A program made the translations under genes and the position numbers. This document shows positions 23,504 to 32,256 of a DNA stretch of 64,000 nt, one piece after another. Source of the DNA: AP-15 sp963716115 (GTDB taxonomy: Bacteria; Pseudomonadota; Alphaproteobacteria; ATCC43930; CGMCC-115725); NCBI GenBank assembly GCA_963716115.1, contig CAVQSZ010000021.1, positions 62,001 through 126,000 on the forward strand, written 5' to 3'. The notes beneath the pieces are model-generated. The model did not search any database. It saw only the letters and a list, made by a program, of their open reading frames with translations, and was not told the origin of the DNA. Each line of letters begins with the position of its first letter. Positions within the stretch are counted from its first letter, which is position 1.

Positions 23504-24376
23504 ATGCCCGATGACCTCGTCGCCGCCCGCGCGCCGCTCGCGGCCGCCGTCGCGGCCCCCTTTTTCACGGTCGCGACCTACAATATCCATGCCTGCGTCG
23601 GCGTCGACCGGCGCTACGACCCGGCCCGGATCGCCGCGGTGCTGCGCGAGATCGACGCCGACATCGCCTGCCTGCAAGAGGTCGATGCCCGCCGCGGCGT
23701 CGCGCCCTATGCCACCCAGTGGGCCTATCTCGGCGAGGCCACCGGCCGCAAGGTCGTCCTCGGGGCCGGCGGCCACGACCGGCCGAGACGGCTTTGCAAC
23801 GCGATCCTGACCCGGTTTCCGGTGCTGGCCGCGCGCGCGGTCGACCTCACGGTGTTCGGGCACTGGCCGCGCGGCGCGGTCGACGCCGACCTGATGGTCG
23901 GCGATCGCGTGCTGCGGGTCGTGGCCGCCCATTTCGGGCTGCATGCGGGCGAGCGGGTGCTGCAGGCGAACCGGCTGATGGCGGCGCTCGGCGAGCCCGC
24001 CGGCGGCGGCCTCGGGCCGCCGCATGCGGTGCTGCTGATGGGCGATTTGAACGAGTGGCGCGGGCGCAGCGGGGCGATCCGGACGCTCGACCGACGGCTC
24101 GGGCCGAGCGCGGCGCCGCGCACCTTCCCGTCCTGGATGCCGATGCTGCCGCTCGATCGCATCTACGCCGCCGGCGGGGCGGCGCTGCGCGAGGTGACGG
24201 TGCATCGTTCGCCGCTCGCCCGTCTGGCCTCGGACCATCTGCCGCTGGTCGCCGTCTGCTCATGGGGGCCGCCGCCACAGCCGCGCCTTCGCGAACGGCC
24301 GCGGCCGCCGCGCCGTCGCGCAAAACCCCGGCGATGGGCCCGCGACCACATTGCGCCGGCGGCCCCGCGAGGCTAA
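23504..24376 (+). CDS. Endonuclease/exonuclease/phosphatase (EEP) family protein
   Basis: 290 residues from ATG 23504 (AAGGGCGG upstream; an in-frame TTG at 23501). EEP motifs are TYNIHAC, the metal Glu in CLQEVDA, VVAAHFGLHAGER, the Asn/Asp pair in LMGDLNEWRG, and SDHLPLVA. No signal peptide is evident. A basic, Pro/Arg-rich tail of about 40 residues after the catalytic domain is unusual and may bind nucleic acid or membrane, or be a frame drift. It lies 28 bases after the S41 gene, so is likely co-transcribed. The substrate may be DNA, phosphoinositide or another phosphodiester. Confidence 0.88.
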   Translation: MPDDLVAARAPLAAAVAAPFFTVATYNIHACVGVDRRYDPARIAAVLREIDADIACLQEVDARRGVAPYATQWAYLGEATGRKVVLGAGGHDRPRRLCNAILTRFPVLAARAVDLTVFGHWPRGAVDADLMVGDRVLRVVAAHFGLHAGERVLQANRLMAALGEPAGGGLGPPHAVLLMGDLNEWRGRSGAIRTLDRRLGPSAAPRTFPSWMPMLPLDRIYAAGGAALREVTVHRSPLARLASDHLPLVAVCSWGPPPQPRLRERPRPPRRRAKPRRWARDHIAPAAPRG

Positions 24377-24385
24377 TCAGGCGCG

Positions 24386-24730
24386 ATGGCAAACAAGCAA
24401 AACCCGCTCGGCCTCAACCCGCTGCAGCTGAAGACCCTGACCCTGCTGCAGGAGCTGGCGCGGCTCGCCGATTATTCACGGCCCGGCGAGGCCCCCGGCA
24501 GCGTCGTCGTCACCGGCCTGCCCTATCCGCACGGCGACCACTTCCATGTCGGCGAAGCGGTGGTCGCCTCGCGCGACGCGACCGGGCTGCGCAACCCCGG
24601 CGTCTGGGCGGCGCTCGAACGCAAGGGTCTGGTCGGCTCGGGGCCGGCGGGCGGCGCCCTGGTGACCGCGCTCGGGCTCGAGTACGAGACCGGGCTGCGC
24701 GACCGCATCCTCTACCGCGGCGGCCACTGA
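24386..24730 (+). CDS. Conserved hypothetical protein
   Basis: 114 residues starting MANKQNPLGLNPLQLKTLTL. It looks like a soluble winged-helix-like or effector-type fold with a helical N-terminus and GLRNPGVWAALERKGLV, reminiscent of the end of a helix-turn-helix domain, but I cannot name a family. The start is 10 bases after the EEP stop, so it is in the same transcription unit. It converges with the HAD gene (4-base gap). Confidence 0.7.
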   Translation: MANKQNPLGLNPLQLKTLTLLQELARLADYSRPGEAPGSVVVTGLPYPHGDHFHVGEAVVASRDATGLRNPGVWAALERKGLVGSGPAGGALVTALGLEYETGLRDRILYRGGH

Positions 24731-24733
24731 GCC

Positions 24734-25607
24734 TCACCAGGAAAAGCCGCGGCCGACCGCGACCGGGCGGTGGCGGCCGGCCTCCAGCGCCGCCGCGATG
24801 CGCGTCATGTCGAGCTCCCGGCCTTGTGCCGCGCCGAGCTCTTCGGCATGGATGCCGCCGAGGATGAAGAGGCTGTCGATCCCGGCCCCCGCGGCCCCGG
24901 CGATGTCGGTGCGCAGGCTGTCGCCGACCGCAAGAATGCGCCCGCGCCCGGCGATCCCGAGCAGGCCGAGGCAGAGGTCGTAGACCGGGCGAAACGGCTT
25001 GCCGTGCCAGCGCACGCGGCCGCCGGCCGCTTCGTACCATTGCGCCAGCGCGCCGGCGCACAGCGCCGGATCGCCGCCATGCATGACGACGAGGTCGGGG
25101 TTGGCGCAGACCATCGGCAGGCCGCGCGCCAAGGCGGGGTCGAGCAGCGCCCGATAGTCCTCGATCGTGTCGCGCCAGCCGGCGGGCCCGGTGTTGAGGA
25201 TAAAGTCCGCGTCCTCGGCGGCGTCGACGAAATCGAGGCCGAGCCCGTCGCGGATCTCGAGGTCGCGTTCCGAGCCGATGTGCAGGCAAGTCCGGCCGAG
25301 CGCCGCGTAGAACGGGTCGTCGCGCCGATGCAGGGATCGCCAGGCGTCCTCGCCCGATGACATCACCGCGTGATAGAGGTCCGCGGGCACGCCGATTCGC
25401 GCGATCCGCCGCGCCACATCGTCGGCCCGCCGCGGCGCGTTCGACAACAGGACCACGCGTTTTCCGGAATCGATCAGCTTTCGAAGGCATTCGAGCGCCC
25501 CCGGCAACGGGGCCTGCGCCGTCGTGGATCACGCCCCACAGATCGAGGATAAAGCCGTCATAGGCCGGCGCGAGCGCGCCCAGGCCGTCGATGAGCCGAA
25601 CCGCCAT
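24734..25607 (-). pseudogene. HAD-superfamily class IIA hydrolase (TIGR01459-like), split by one frameshift
   Basis: The N-terminus from ATG 25607 (MAVRLIDGLGALAPAYDGFI, then LDLWGVIHDG) carries the HAD nucleophile Asp. The rest, from PGALECLRKLIDSGKRVVLL SNAPRR to the acidic GDSLRTDIAGA loop and GRGFSW end, is in another frame. One extra base in about 25510-25525 separates them. Removing it gives HDGQAPLPGALECL, the length expected for the family. As printed, the downstream frame (start 25507) lacks the nucleophile and would be inactive. It is either a real frameshift or a base-calling error. The role of the family, a sugar- or nucleotide-phosphate hydrolase, is unassigned. Confidence 0.8.
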
Positions 25608-25790
25608 GATGATCCACATTTCCGGTGACGATCGGGCGATGATGCGGCGCAGGCGGCCTCGCCGGCAACAGGGGCCGCGCGGCGCGCCGGCCGCGAGAGG
25701 GCGCCGCGCGTCGTTTACCGGTTGCTTGCGTCTTGAGCGGAACATTTCCTGACCCGACCTGTTTTCAGGAGGGTCGGACAAGGAGCCGCA

Positions 25791-26060
25791 ATGACGATCG
25801 ACCTCTTGATCGGTCCGTTGATCGAGCGCGACGGAAAATTCGCGTACGACACCTTCACGCTCGCCGAGGGGATCAGGAGCTCGTTCCGCTATGGCCGGAT
25901 CGACGCCGCCCGATACGATCGGCGGGCACTGATCGCCGAGGCGCTGTCCAGCCCGGCGCGGCTCGTGCAGGTGTGCGAGACCGTGGCGCAATTCGACGAG
26001 CTCGCCGCTGCGGCCCGCGCCGCGCAGGCGGATCCCGGCGGCGGGCCGGGCGACCCGTAG
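25791..26060 (+). CDS. Hypothetical protein (89 residues)
   Basis: Starts MTIDLLIGPLIERDGKFAYD after AAGGAGCC. It is a small acidic protein with alternating hydrophobic pattern and no membrane segment. No family is recognised. It is isolated between the HAD gene (divergent) and pyrD (convergent). Confidence 0.6.
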   Translation: MTIDLLIGPLIERDGKFAYDTFTLAEGIRSSFRYGRIDAARYDRRALIAEALSSPARLVQVCETVAQFDELAAAARAAQADPGGGPGDP

Positions 26061-26093
26061 CCGGGCCGGCGGCGCAGCGCGGCGAGAACCGCG

Positions 26094-27158
26094 CTAAACC
26101 CGAACCGCGGCCCCGACAGCCTGGGCGACCGAGGCGAAGCCGTCTTGTCGCAGCAGCCCGGCCAGACCCCGCCTGATGCGGCCGACGAGGCCCGGTCCGG
26201 CGAAAACCAGCGCGGTATAGAGCTGCACCAGGCTGGCCCCGGCGCGAATCTTTTCGTACGCGTCGGCGGCGGAGCCGACGCCGCCGACGCCGATCAGCGG
26301 CAGCCGCCCCTGGGTCAGCCGGCGCATCTCGGCGAGCAGCGCGGTCGACGGCGCGAGCAAAGGCCGTCCGCTGAGCCCGCCCGCTTCAGCGGCGCGCCGG
26401 CTTTTGAGCCCGGCCGGGCGATCGAGCGTGGTGTTCGCGACGATCAGCCCGTCGATCCCCGCGGCCAGCGCGACCTCGGCGATGTCGCCGCGTTCCGCCG
26501 CCGTCAGGTCGGGGGCGATCTTGAGCAGCAGCGGCGCGCGGCCGCCGACTTCGGCGCGGGCCTGCGTCAGCCGGCGCAGCAGCGATTCGAGCGCCGCGCG
26601 CGCCTGGAGGTCGCGCAGCCCCGGCGTGTTCGGCGAGGAGACGTTGACCACCAGATAATCGGCGAGCCCGGCCCCGCGGCGAATCCCGTCGGCGTAATCG
26701 GCGCCGGCGTCGGCGCTGCCGCGGTTGGCGCCGAGATTGAGGCCGACGATCCCGCTGCGGGCGCGCCGCGACAGCCGCGCGGCGACCGCGTCGAGCCCGG
26801 CGCTGTTGAAGCCCATGCGATTGATCACGGCCTCGTCCTCTTCGAGCCGGAACACCCGCGGCTTCGGGTTGCCGGGCTGCGGCCGGGGCGTGACCGTGCC
26901 GATCTCGACAAAGCCGAAGCCGAGCCGCAGCAAGGCGTCCGGCGCGTGGCCGTCCTTGTCGTAGCCGGCCGCGAGCCCGACCGGGTTCGGGAAGTCGAGG
27001 CCCCACAGGCGCTGCGCCAGGATCGGCGGGTCGGGCTCGGGCCGACCCGCGCCAAGCCGGCCGAGCCCGGCCTCGAGCGCGCGCATCGTCAGGTCGCGCG
27101 CCGTCTCGGCCGGCAACCGGCGCAGGACGGGTCGGATCAGCGCAAACAGGTCGGGCAT
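26094..27158 (-). CDS. pyrD: Dihydroorotate dehydrogenase (quinone), class 2
   Basis: 354 residues from ATG 27158 (MPDLFALIRPVLRRLPAETA), whose N-terminal helices are the membrane-associating extension of class 2 enzymes. FMN and substrate motifs: PVGLAAGYDKDG, FVEIGTVTPRPQPGNPKPR, NRMGFNS, the catalytic-loop VNVSSPNTPGLRDLQ (Ser base), LLLKIAPDL, ANTT and GVGGV. It oxidises dihydroorotate to orotate with ubiquinone in pyrimidine synthesis. It is divergent from the helicase gene, 59 bases apart. Confidence 0.97.
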   Translation of the reverse strand: MPDLFALIRPVLRRLPAETARDLTMRALEAGLGRLGAGRPEPDPPILAQRLWGLDFPNPVGLAAGYDKDGHAPDALLRLGFGFVEIGTVTPRPQPGNPKPRVFRLEEDEAVINRMGFNSAGLDAVAARLSRRARSGIVGLNLGANRGSADAGADYADGIRRGAGLADYLVVNVSSPNTPGLRDLQARAALESLLRRLTQARAEVGGRAPLLLKIAPDLTAAERGDIAEVALAAGIDGLIVANTTLDRPAGLKSRRAAEAGGLSGRPLLAPSTALLAEMRRLTQGRLPLIGVGGVGSAADAYEKIRAGASLVQLYTALVFAGPGLVGRIRRGLAGLLRQDGFASVAQAVGAAVRV

Positions 27159-27217
27159 CGGCGGGCGCAGATTACCGGCGCGATGGCCGCGGCGCACCTG
27201 TGGTAGATGATCGGGTC

Positions 27218-29981
27218 ATGTCGGCAGAGGGTCGCGTCGTGGTCACCGGGGGGCGGCGGGTGCTGGCGCCGCGCGCCCCGGTCCTGGTCGCCGGCTTCCG
27301 CGAGGTCATGTGGCTTGGCCCGGAGGGCGAGATCGAGGCGCTGTCGCCGGCCGAGGCGCGCGCCCGGGTCGAGCGCGAGACGCCGATGCTGTGCCATCTG
27401 GGCGCCACCGCCCGCCGGCTCGACACGCCCTTCTTTCCGGCGCTCGATCTGCTCGAGCTCTACGCCTTCGCCCATCCGGCGCGGTTTTGCGTGCCGACGC
27501 CGCGCGGCCTCGCCGAGGCGCTCGGGCTGGCCCCGCCGCGCCGCCCGGCCGACGCCTGCGTGACGCTCGCCACCGCGGCGCGGGCCTTGCTCGAGGGGCT
27601 GATGGCGCAGACCGACCCCGAGCCGCGCGCCGTGGCCGAGGCGATGGACCGCGCCGGCTGGCTGTGGGGGCCGGCCGTGCTCGCCGCCCTGCCTGCGGCC
27701 GAGCCGGGCGCGCAGCGCCGGGCGGCCGGGCTTCGCGCGTGGCTCGGCCTCGGCGGAATGGGCCGAGGCGGCGGCGCCCCCGGCGCCGGGGAACGAGGCG
27801 GTGGCGCCCGAGGAGGCGCGCTCCCGGCTGGCGGCCCTCCTCGGCGAGGGGGCCGAGCCGCGGCCGCAGCAGGCCGACTACGCCGCCGCGGTGTCCGCCG
27901 CTTTCGCCCCGCGCGATCTGCCCGACCGGCCTCTGGCGGTCCTCGCCGAGGCCGGGACCGGCGTCGGCAAGACCCTGGGGTACATCGCGCCGGCGAGCCT
28001 GTGGGCGGAAAAAAACCGCGGCCCGGTGTGGATCTCGACCTTCACCCGCAATCTGCAAACCCAGATTTCGGGCGAGCTCGACCGGCTCTATCCCGACCCC
28101 GAGGTCAAGCGCCGCCGCGTCGTCGTGCGCAAGGGGCGGGAGAATTTCCTGTGCCTGCTCAATTACGAGGAGGCCGCCGCCGCGGCGACGATGCGGCCGG
28201 GCCGGGCCGCCGGGCAGCTCGGGCTGGTCGCCCGCTGGATCGCCGCCAGCGAGGCCGGCGACCTGATGGCGGGGGATTTTCCCGGCTGGCTCGCCGAGCT
28301 GATCGGCCGCGGCCGGATCAACGCGCTGGCCGACCGCCGCGGCGAATGCGTGCATTCGGCCTGCCCGCATTTTCGCCGCTGCTTTATCGAGAAGAACATC
28401 CGCAAGGCGCGGCGGGCGCGCATCGTCGTCGCCAACCACGCGTTGGTCATGACCCAGGCGGCGCTCGGCGGGCTCGACGACGCGACGGCGCCGACGCGCT
28501 ATGTCTTCGACGAGGGCCACCACCTGCTCGAAGCCGCCGACAGCGCCTTTTCGGTGCGCCTGTCGGGCCAGGAGGGGCGCGAGTTGCGGCGCTGGATCGC
28601 CGGCGCCGAGGCGGCCGGCCGCTCGCGCGCCCGCGGGCTGCGGCGCCGGATCGGCGACCTTGTCGAGGGCGACGAGGACGGCGTGAAGGCGCTGATCGAG
28701 GTTCTCGCCGCCGCCCGCATCCTGCCGGGCGACGGCTGGGCGCAGCGCGTCGCCGAGGGCCGCGGGCATCAGGCCTTCGAAGGCTTTCTCGCGCTGGCGC
28801 GGCAGCAGGTGCTGGCGCGCGCCACGCTCGCCGACGCCGGCTACGGCCTGCAGGCCGAAGCGCGGCCGCCGGTCCCCGGGCTGGTCGAGGCGGCCGCGCC
28901 GCTGGCCGGCGGGCTCGACCGCCTGGCCGCGGCGCTGCGGCGGCTGTCCGACCGGCTGCGCCGGCGGCTGGAGGATGCCGACAACCCACCCGACCCCGGC
29001 CTGCGGCAGCGCCTCGACGCCACGGTGCGCGGCCTCGACCGGCGCGCCGGCCTTCAGCTCGCCGCCTGGGCCGGGCTGCTGCGCGACCTCGCCCTGCCGC
29101 CGCGCGCCGAGACCGTCGAGTGGCTGGCGCTCGACCGCAACGACGGGCTCGAAACCGATGTCGCGGTCAACCGCAATTGGATCGACCCGGGGATCCCGTT
29201 CGCCGAGCTGGTGGCGCGGCCGGCGCATGGCCTGGTGGTCACCTCGGCGACCCTGACCGACGGCGATGCCGATGCGGCGCTCGCCTGGCGCGGCGCCGAG
29301 GCCGGCACCGGGCTGCGCCATCTGCGGCGCAGCCCGGCCGCGGTGCGCGTCGCCTCGCCCTTCGACTATCCGGCGCAGACGCGGGTCTTTATCGTCACCG
29401 ACATCCCGCGCGACGATATCGGGCAGGTCGCGGCCGCTTATGCCGCGCTGTTTGTCGCGGCGCGCGGCGGCGGGCTCGGGCTCTTCACCGCGATCGCGAG
29501 GCTCAAGGCGGTGCATCGCCGCATCGCCCCGGCGCTCGAAGCGCGCGGCATGCTGCTGCTGGCCCAGCATGTCGACGCGATGTCGACGGCGACCTTGCTC
29601 GACATTTTTCGCGCCGAGGAAGATTCCTGCCTGCTCGGCGCCGACGCCGTGCGCGACGGCGTCGACATCCCGGGCCGCTCGCTGCGGCTCCTGGTCTTCG
29701 ACCGGGTGCCGTGGCCGCGCCCCGACATCCTGCATCGCGCCCGACGCGAGGCGTTCGGCGGCGCGCAATACGCCGACCGGATCGCCCGGCTGCGGCTGCG
29801 GCAGGCCTTTGGCCGGCTGGTCCGCCGCGCCGACGACCGCGGGGTGTTCGTCATCCTCGACCGCGCGCTGCCCTCGCGGCTGCTCGCGGCCTTTCCCGAG
29901 GGCGTCGCCATCGCGCGCGCGCCCCTGGCCGAGGCCGCCGCGGCGACCGCGGGGTTTCTCGGCCCGATCGATGCGGCTTGA
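27218..29981 (+). pseudogene. DinG/XPD-like ATP-dependent helicase with one frameshift
   Basis: A protein of about 920 residues if repaired. The first 175 codons (start ATG 27218, MSAEGRVVVTGGRRVLAPRA) form an N-terminal region with an exonuclease-like LDTPFFPALDLLELYAFAHP. One extra base in the GGCCTCGGCGGAATG stretch (about 27748-27758) then shifts frame. The remainder has all the helicase signatures: Walker A EAGTGVGKT, the iron-sulfur-like Cys set (FLCLLNYE, GECVHSACPHFRRCF), DEGHH box, TSATL and the C-terminal VRDGVDIPG and RQAFGRLVRR. The downstream frame alone is open from about 27770 and could give an N-truncated helicase. Family role: unwinding of R-loops or damaged DNA. Confidence 0.85.
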
Positions 29982-30035
29982 CAGGCGCGCGCCGGTCTTG
30001 ATCTTTCCTCCCGCCGGTCTTGGAGAGGACGCCCC

Positions 30036-30440
30036 ATGCTCGACCACCATCGCGCGCTGATCTACACGATGGTCATCGTGTCGGCGGCCGACAGCGACAT
30101 GGCCGACGCCGAGCTGCGCGCGATCGGCGACATGGTCGGCCATCTGCCGGTGTTCCGCGATTTCGACCGCCGCGCCCTATCCGGCATTCTCAACGACTGC
30201 ACCGAATTGATCGGCCGCGAGAACGGGCTCGAGGAGACCTTGAAGGCGATCAAGGACGCGCTGCCGGCGAAGCTGCGCGAGACCGCCTATGCGATCGCCT
30301 GCGATCTGGTCGCGATCGACGGCGAAGCGCAGCAGGAGGAGCTGCGCATCCTCGAATTGCTGCGCCATCGCCTCAACATCGAGCGCCTGACCGCCGCGGC
30401 CGTCGAACGCGGGGCCAGGGCGCGGTTTCAGACGCTCTGA
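30036..30440 (+). CDS. TerB-family tellurite-resistance-like protein
   Basis: 134 residues, all-helical. MVIVSAADSDMADAELRAIGD and ACDLVAIDGEAQQEELRILE are the two acidic D-x-(x)-x-x-E-x-x-x-(I/L) TerB repeats that bind metal (Ca2+-like). It is the single-domain form often found as a housekeeping gene, so a tellurite phenotype should not be assumed. It follows the helicase after 54 bases. Confidence 0.88.
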   Translation: MLDHHRALIYTMVIVSAADSDMADAELRAIGDMVGHLPVFRDFDRRALSGILNDCTELIGRENGLEETLKAIKDALPAKLRETAYAIACDLVAIDGEAQQEELRILELLRHRLNIERLTAAAVERGARARFQTL

Positions 30441-30464
30441 GCCGCGGCGGCGGGCGGAGCCGTC

Positions 30465-30929
30465 TTGACCCGACGCCTGCCGGCGCTCGCATGCCTGCTG
30501 GCGCTCGCCGCCCAGGCGCGAGCGCAGGCGCCGCCCCCCGGCGACGCCGAATCGGGACGGGTGTTCTGCGAGCAGAGCGTCAGCTACCGGGTCGTCGACC
30601 CGGCGACGGTCCCGGAGCCCTACCGGCGCTTTCTCGGCGTCTGGAGCGACGCGGCCTGGGACCCCAACACCTGCGCCGCGCTGATCGTCGAGGACGTCCA
30701 GCCCGACGGCGCGGCCAGGATCATCTACGTCTATGGGCCGCAGGGGTCGGGGGCCGGGGGGCCGGGCGGGGTGCTGAACGGCGCCGGCGTCATCCGCGAC
30801 GACGAGCTGCGGTTCGAGAACGCCGACCGGACGCAGTTTTCGTTCAAGCCGTCGATCGTCGACCTGATCGGCCGGATGACCACGCCAACCGGCGCCACCT
30901 ACCAGTCGCCGTTCAAGAAAACCCCGTAG
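30465..30929 (+). CDS. Secreted protein of unknown function
   Basis: 154 residues from a TTG at 30465 (GGCGGAG upstream). A Sec signal (LPALACLLALAAQARAQA) is followed by a globular domain with two Cys (FCEQS, NTCAAL) likely to form a disulfide, and a RRFLGVWSDAAWDPN motif resembling small extracytoplasmic beta-barrel domains. The last 50 residues are beta-rich and start from a GSGAGGPGG loop. No function is assigned. It is close behind terB (24 bases). Confidence 0.65.
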   Translation: MTRRLPALACLLALAAQARAQAPPPGDAESGRVFCEQSVSYRVVDPATVPEPYRRFLGVWSDAAWDPNTCAALIVEDVQPDGAARIIYVYGPQGSGAGGPGGVLNGAGVIRDDELRFENADRTQFSFKPSIVDLIGRMTTPTGATYQSPFKKTP

Positions 30930-31013
30930 CGCCGGCCGGGAAATTTTCCCTGGACCGCGTTCCGCGGCCGCGGCCCGGGGCGATCGGGTCCGGCCCCTGA
31001 TGGAGAGCGCAGG

Positions 31014-31988
31014 ATGAAGGCAGTGGTGTGCGAGGCGTTCGGCGGTCCCGAGGTGCTGGCGGTGCGCGAGCAGCCCGCCCCGCCGCCGCCTTGCGCCGGC
31101 GAGCTGCAGGTGCGGATCAGGGCGCGCGGCGTCCAGTATGTCGACGTGCTGATGTTGGCCGGGAAGTACCAGTTCCGCCCGGAGCCGCCGTTTGTCCCCG
31201 GCAGCGAGGGCGCGGGCGAGGTCGTTGCGGTCGGCCCCGACGTCGGCGGGTTCAAGATCGGCGACCGGGTGATGAGCCGGCATCGGCTCGGCGCCTTTGC
31301 CGAAACCGGCAATGCAAAGGCCGCGGACTGCGATCTCGCGCCGGCGGCGATGAGCCTCGAGGAGGCGGCGGTGTTCCGCAACGTCTACCACACCGCCTAC
31401 CACGCGCTGTTGCAGCGCGGCCGCCTGAAGGCCGGCGAGCGGGTGCTGATCCACGGCGCCGCCGGCGGCATCGGCATCCCGGCGATCCAGATCGCCAGGC
31501 TTCACGGCGCCGAAATCATCGCTGCGGCCAGCACCGAGGAGAAGCGCGCCGCCTGCCTCGAGGAGGGCGCCGACCATGCGATCGGCTACGAGGGCGGCTT
31601 TCGCGACCGGGTCATGGAGCTGACCGGAGGCCGCGGCGTCGACATCGTCTACGATCCCGTGAACGGCCCGACCTTCGAAGAATCGCTGCGCTGCCTCGCC
31701 TGGGGCGGGCGCATCCTGATCCTCGGGTTTCTCGGCGGCGCGCCGGCCGCCGCCCGCTCGAACTACCTCCTTATCAAGGGGATCGAGGCGATCGGCGTGC
31801 GCATCGGCGGGCTCGCCGAAGCCCATCCCGAGATCGCCGCCGCCAATGTCAGGACGCTCGTCGACCTCGCCGGGCAAGGCAAGCTCAAGCCCCGCATCTG
31901 GCGCTCGTTCCCGCTCGACCGCGCCGCCGACGCAGTCCAGGCCCTGATCGACCGCGCCGTCATCGGCAAGGCGGTGCTGGTCGGATGA
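31014..31988 (+). CDS. Quinone oxidoreductase-like zinc-independent MDR protein
   Basis: 324 residues, NADPH:quinone reductase type. N-terminal GroES fold (VVCEAFGGPEVLAV, VPGSEGAGEVVAVG) and a Rossmann domain with the AxxGxxG loop in LIHGAAGGIGIPAIQIARLHG and GRGVDIVYDPV. The catalytic-zinc Cys of alcohol dehydrogenases is absent, as expected for this branch. Its role is reduction of quinones or enones using NADPH. RBS GAGAGCAGG precedes the ATG. Confidence 0.92.
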   Translation: MKAVVCEAFGGPEVLAVREQPAPPPPCAGELQVRIRARGVQYVDVLMLAGKYQFRPEPPFVPGSEGAGEVVAVGPDVGGFKIGDRVMSRHRLGAFAETGNAKAADCDLAPAAMSLEEAAVFRNVYHTAYHALLQRGRLKAGERVLIHGAAGGIGIPAIQIARLHGAEIIAAASTEEKRAACLEEGADHAIGYEGGFRDRVMELTGGRGVDIVYDPVNGPTFEESLRCLAWGGRILILGFLGGAPAAARSNYLLIKGIEAIGVRIGGLAEAHPEIAAANVRTLVDLAGQGKLKPRIWRSFPLDRAADAVQALIDRAVIGKAVLVG

Positions 31989-32011
31989 GCGGTGCGCGCC
32001 TTCTTTAAGAG

Positions 32012-32142
32012 ATTGTCATTGCGAGGAGCGCATCGCGCGACGAAGCAATCTCGACCGGACGAGCGATGTCGGCCCGAGATTGCTTCGCGGAGCCTGTCCT
32101 CGGGCGGCGCAGCGCGCCGACCCGTGGGCTCGCAATGACAAT
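32012..32142. repeat. 131-base intergenic element with 14-base perfect terminal inverted repeats
   Basis: ATTGTCATTGCGAG (32012-32025) and its exact complement CTCGCAATGACAAT (32129-32142) bound the element. A second inner pair, CGAAGCAATCTCG and CGAGATTGCTTCG, makes a nested hairpin. This is a widespread alphaproteobacterial intergenic repeat type (MITE/REP-like). It fills the space between the quinone reductase gene and the large propeller protein gene. Confidence 0.8.
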
Positions 32143-32256
32143 CGCGCCGAGTTCTGGTCGGCGAAGCCGTGGGTCCCGGCTTTCGCCGGGACAGCGGGTT
32201 CCCGCTCGTCTTCCCCGGCGAAAAGTCGTTTGGGGGAGTGGCGCGGCGGCGCGCGG

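Noticed and set aside
32012..32230. Tandem-looking GC hairpins considered as a CRISPR array
   Set aside because: The repeats are inverted, not direct, differ in length, and have no regular spacers; no cas genes are present.
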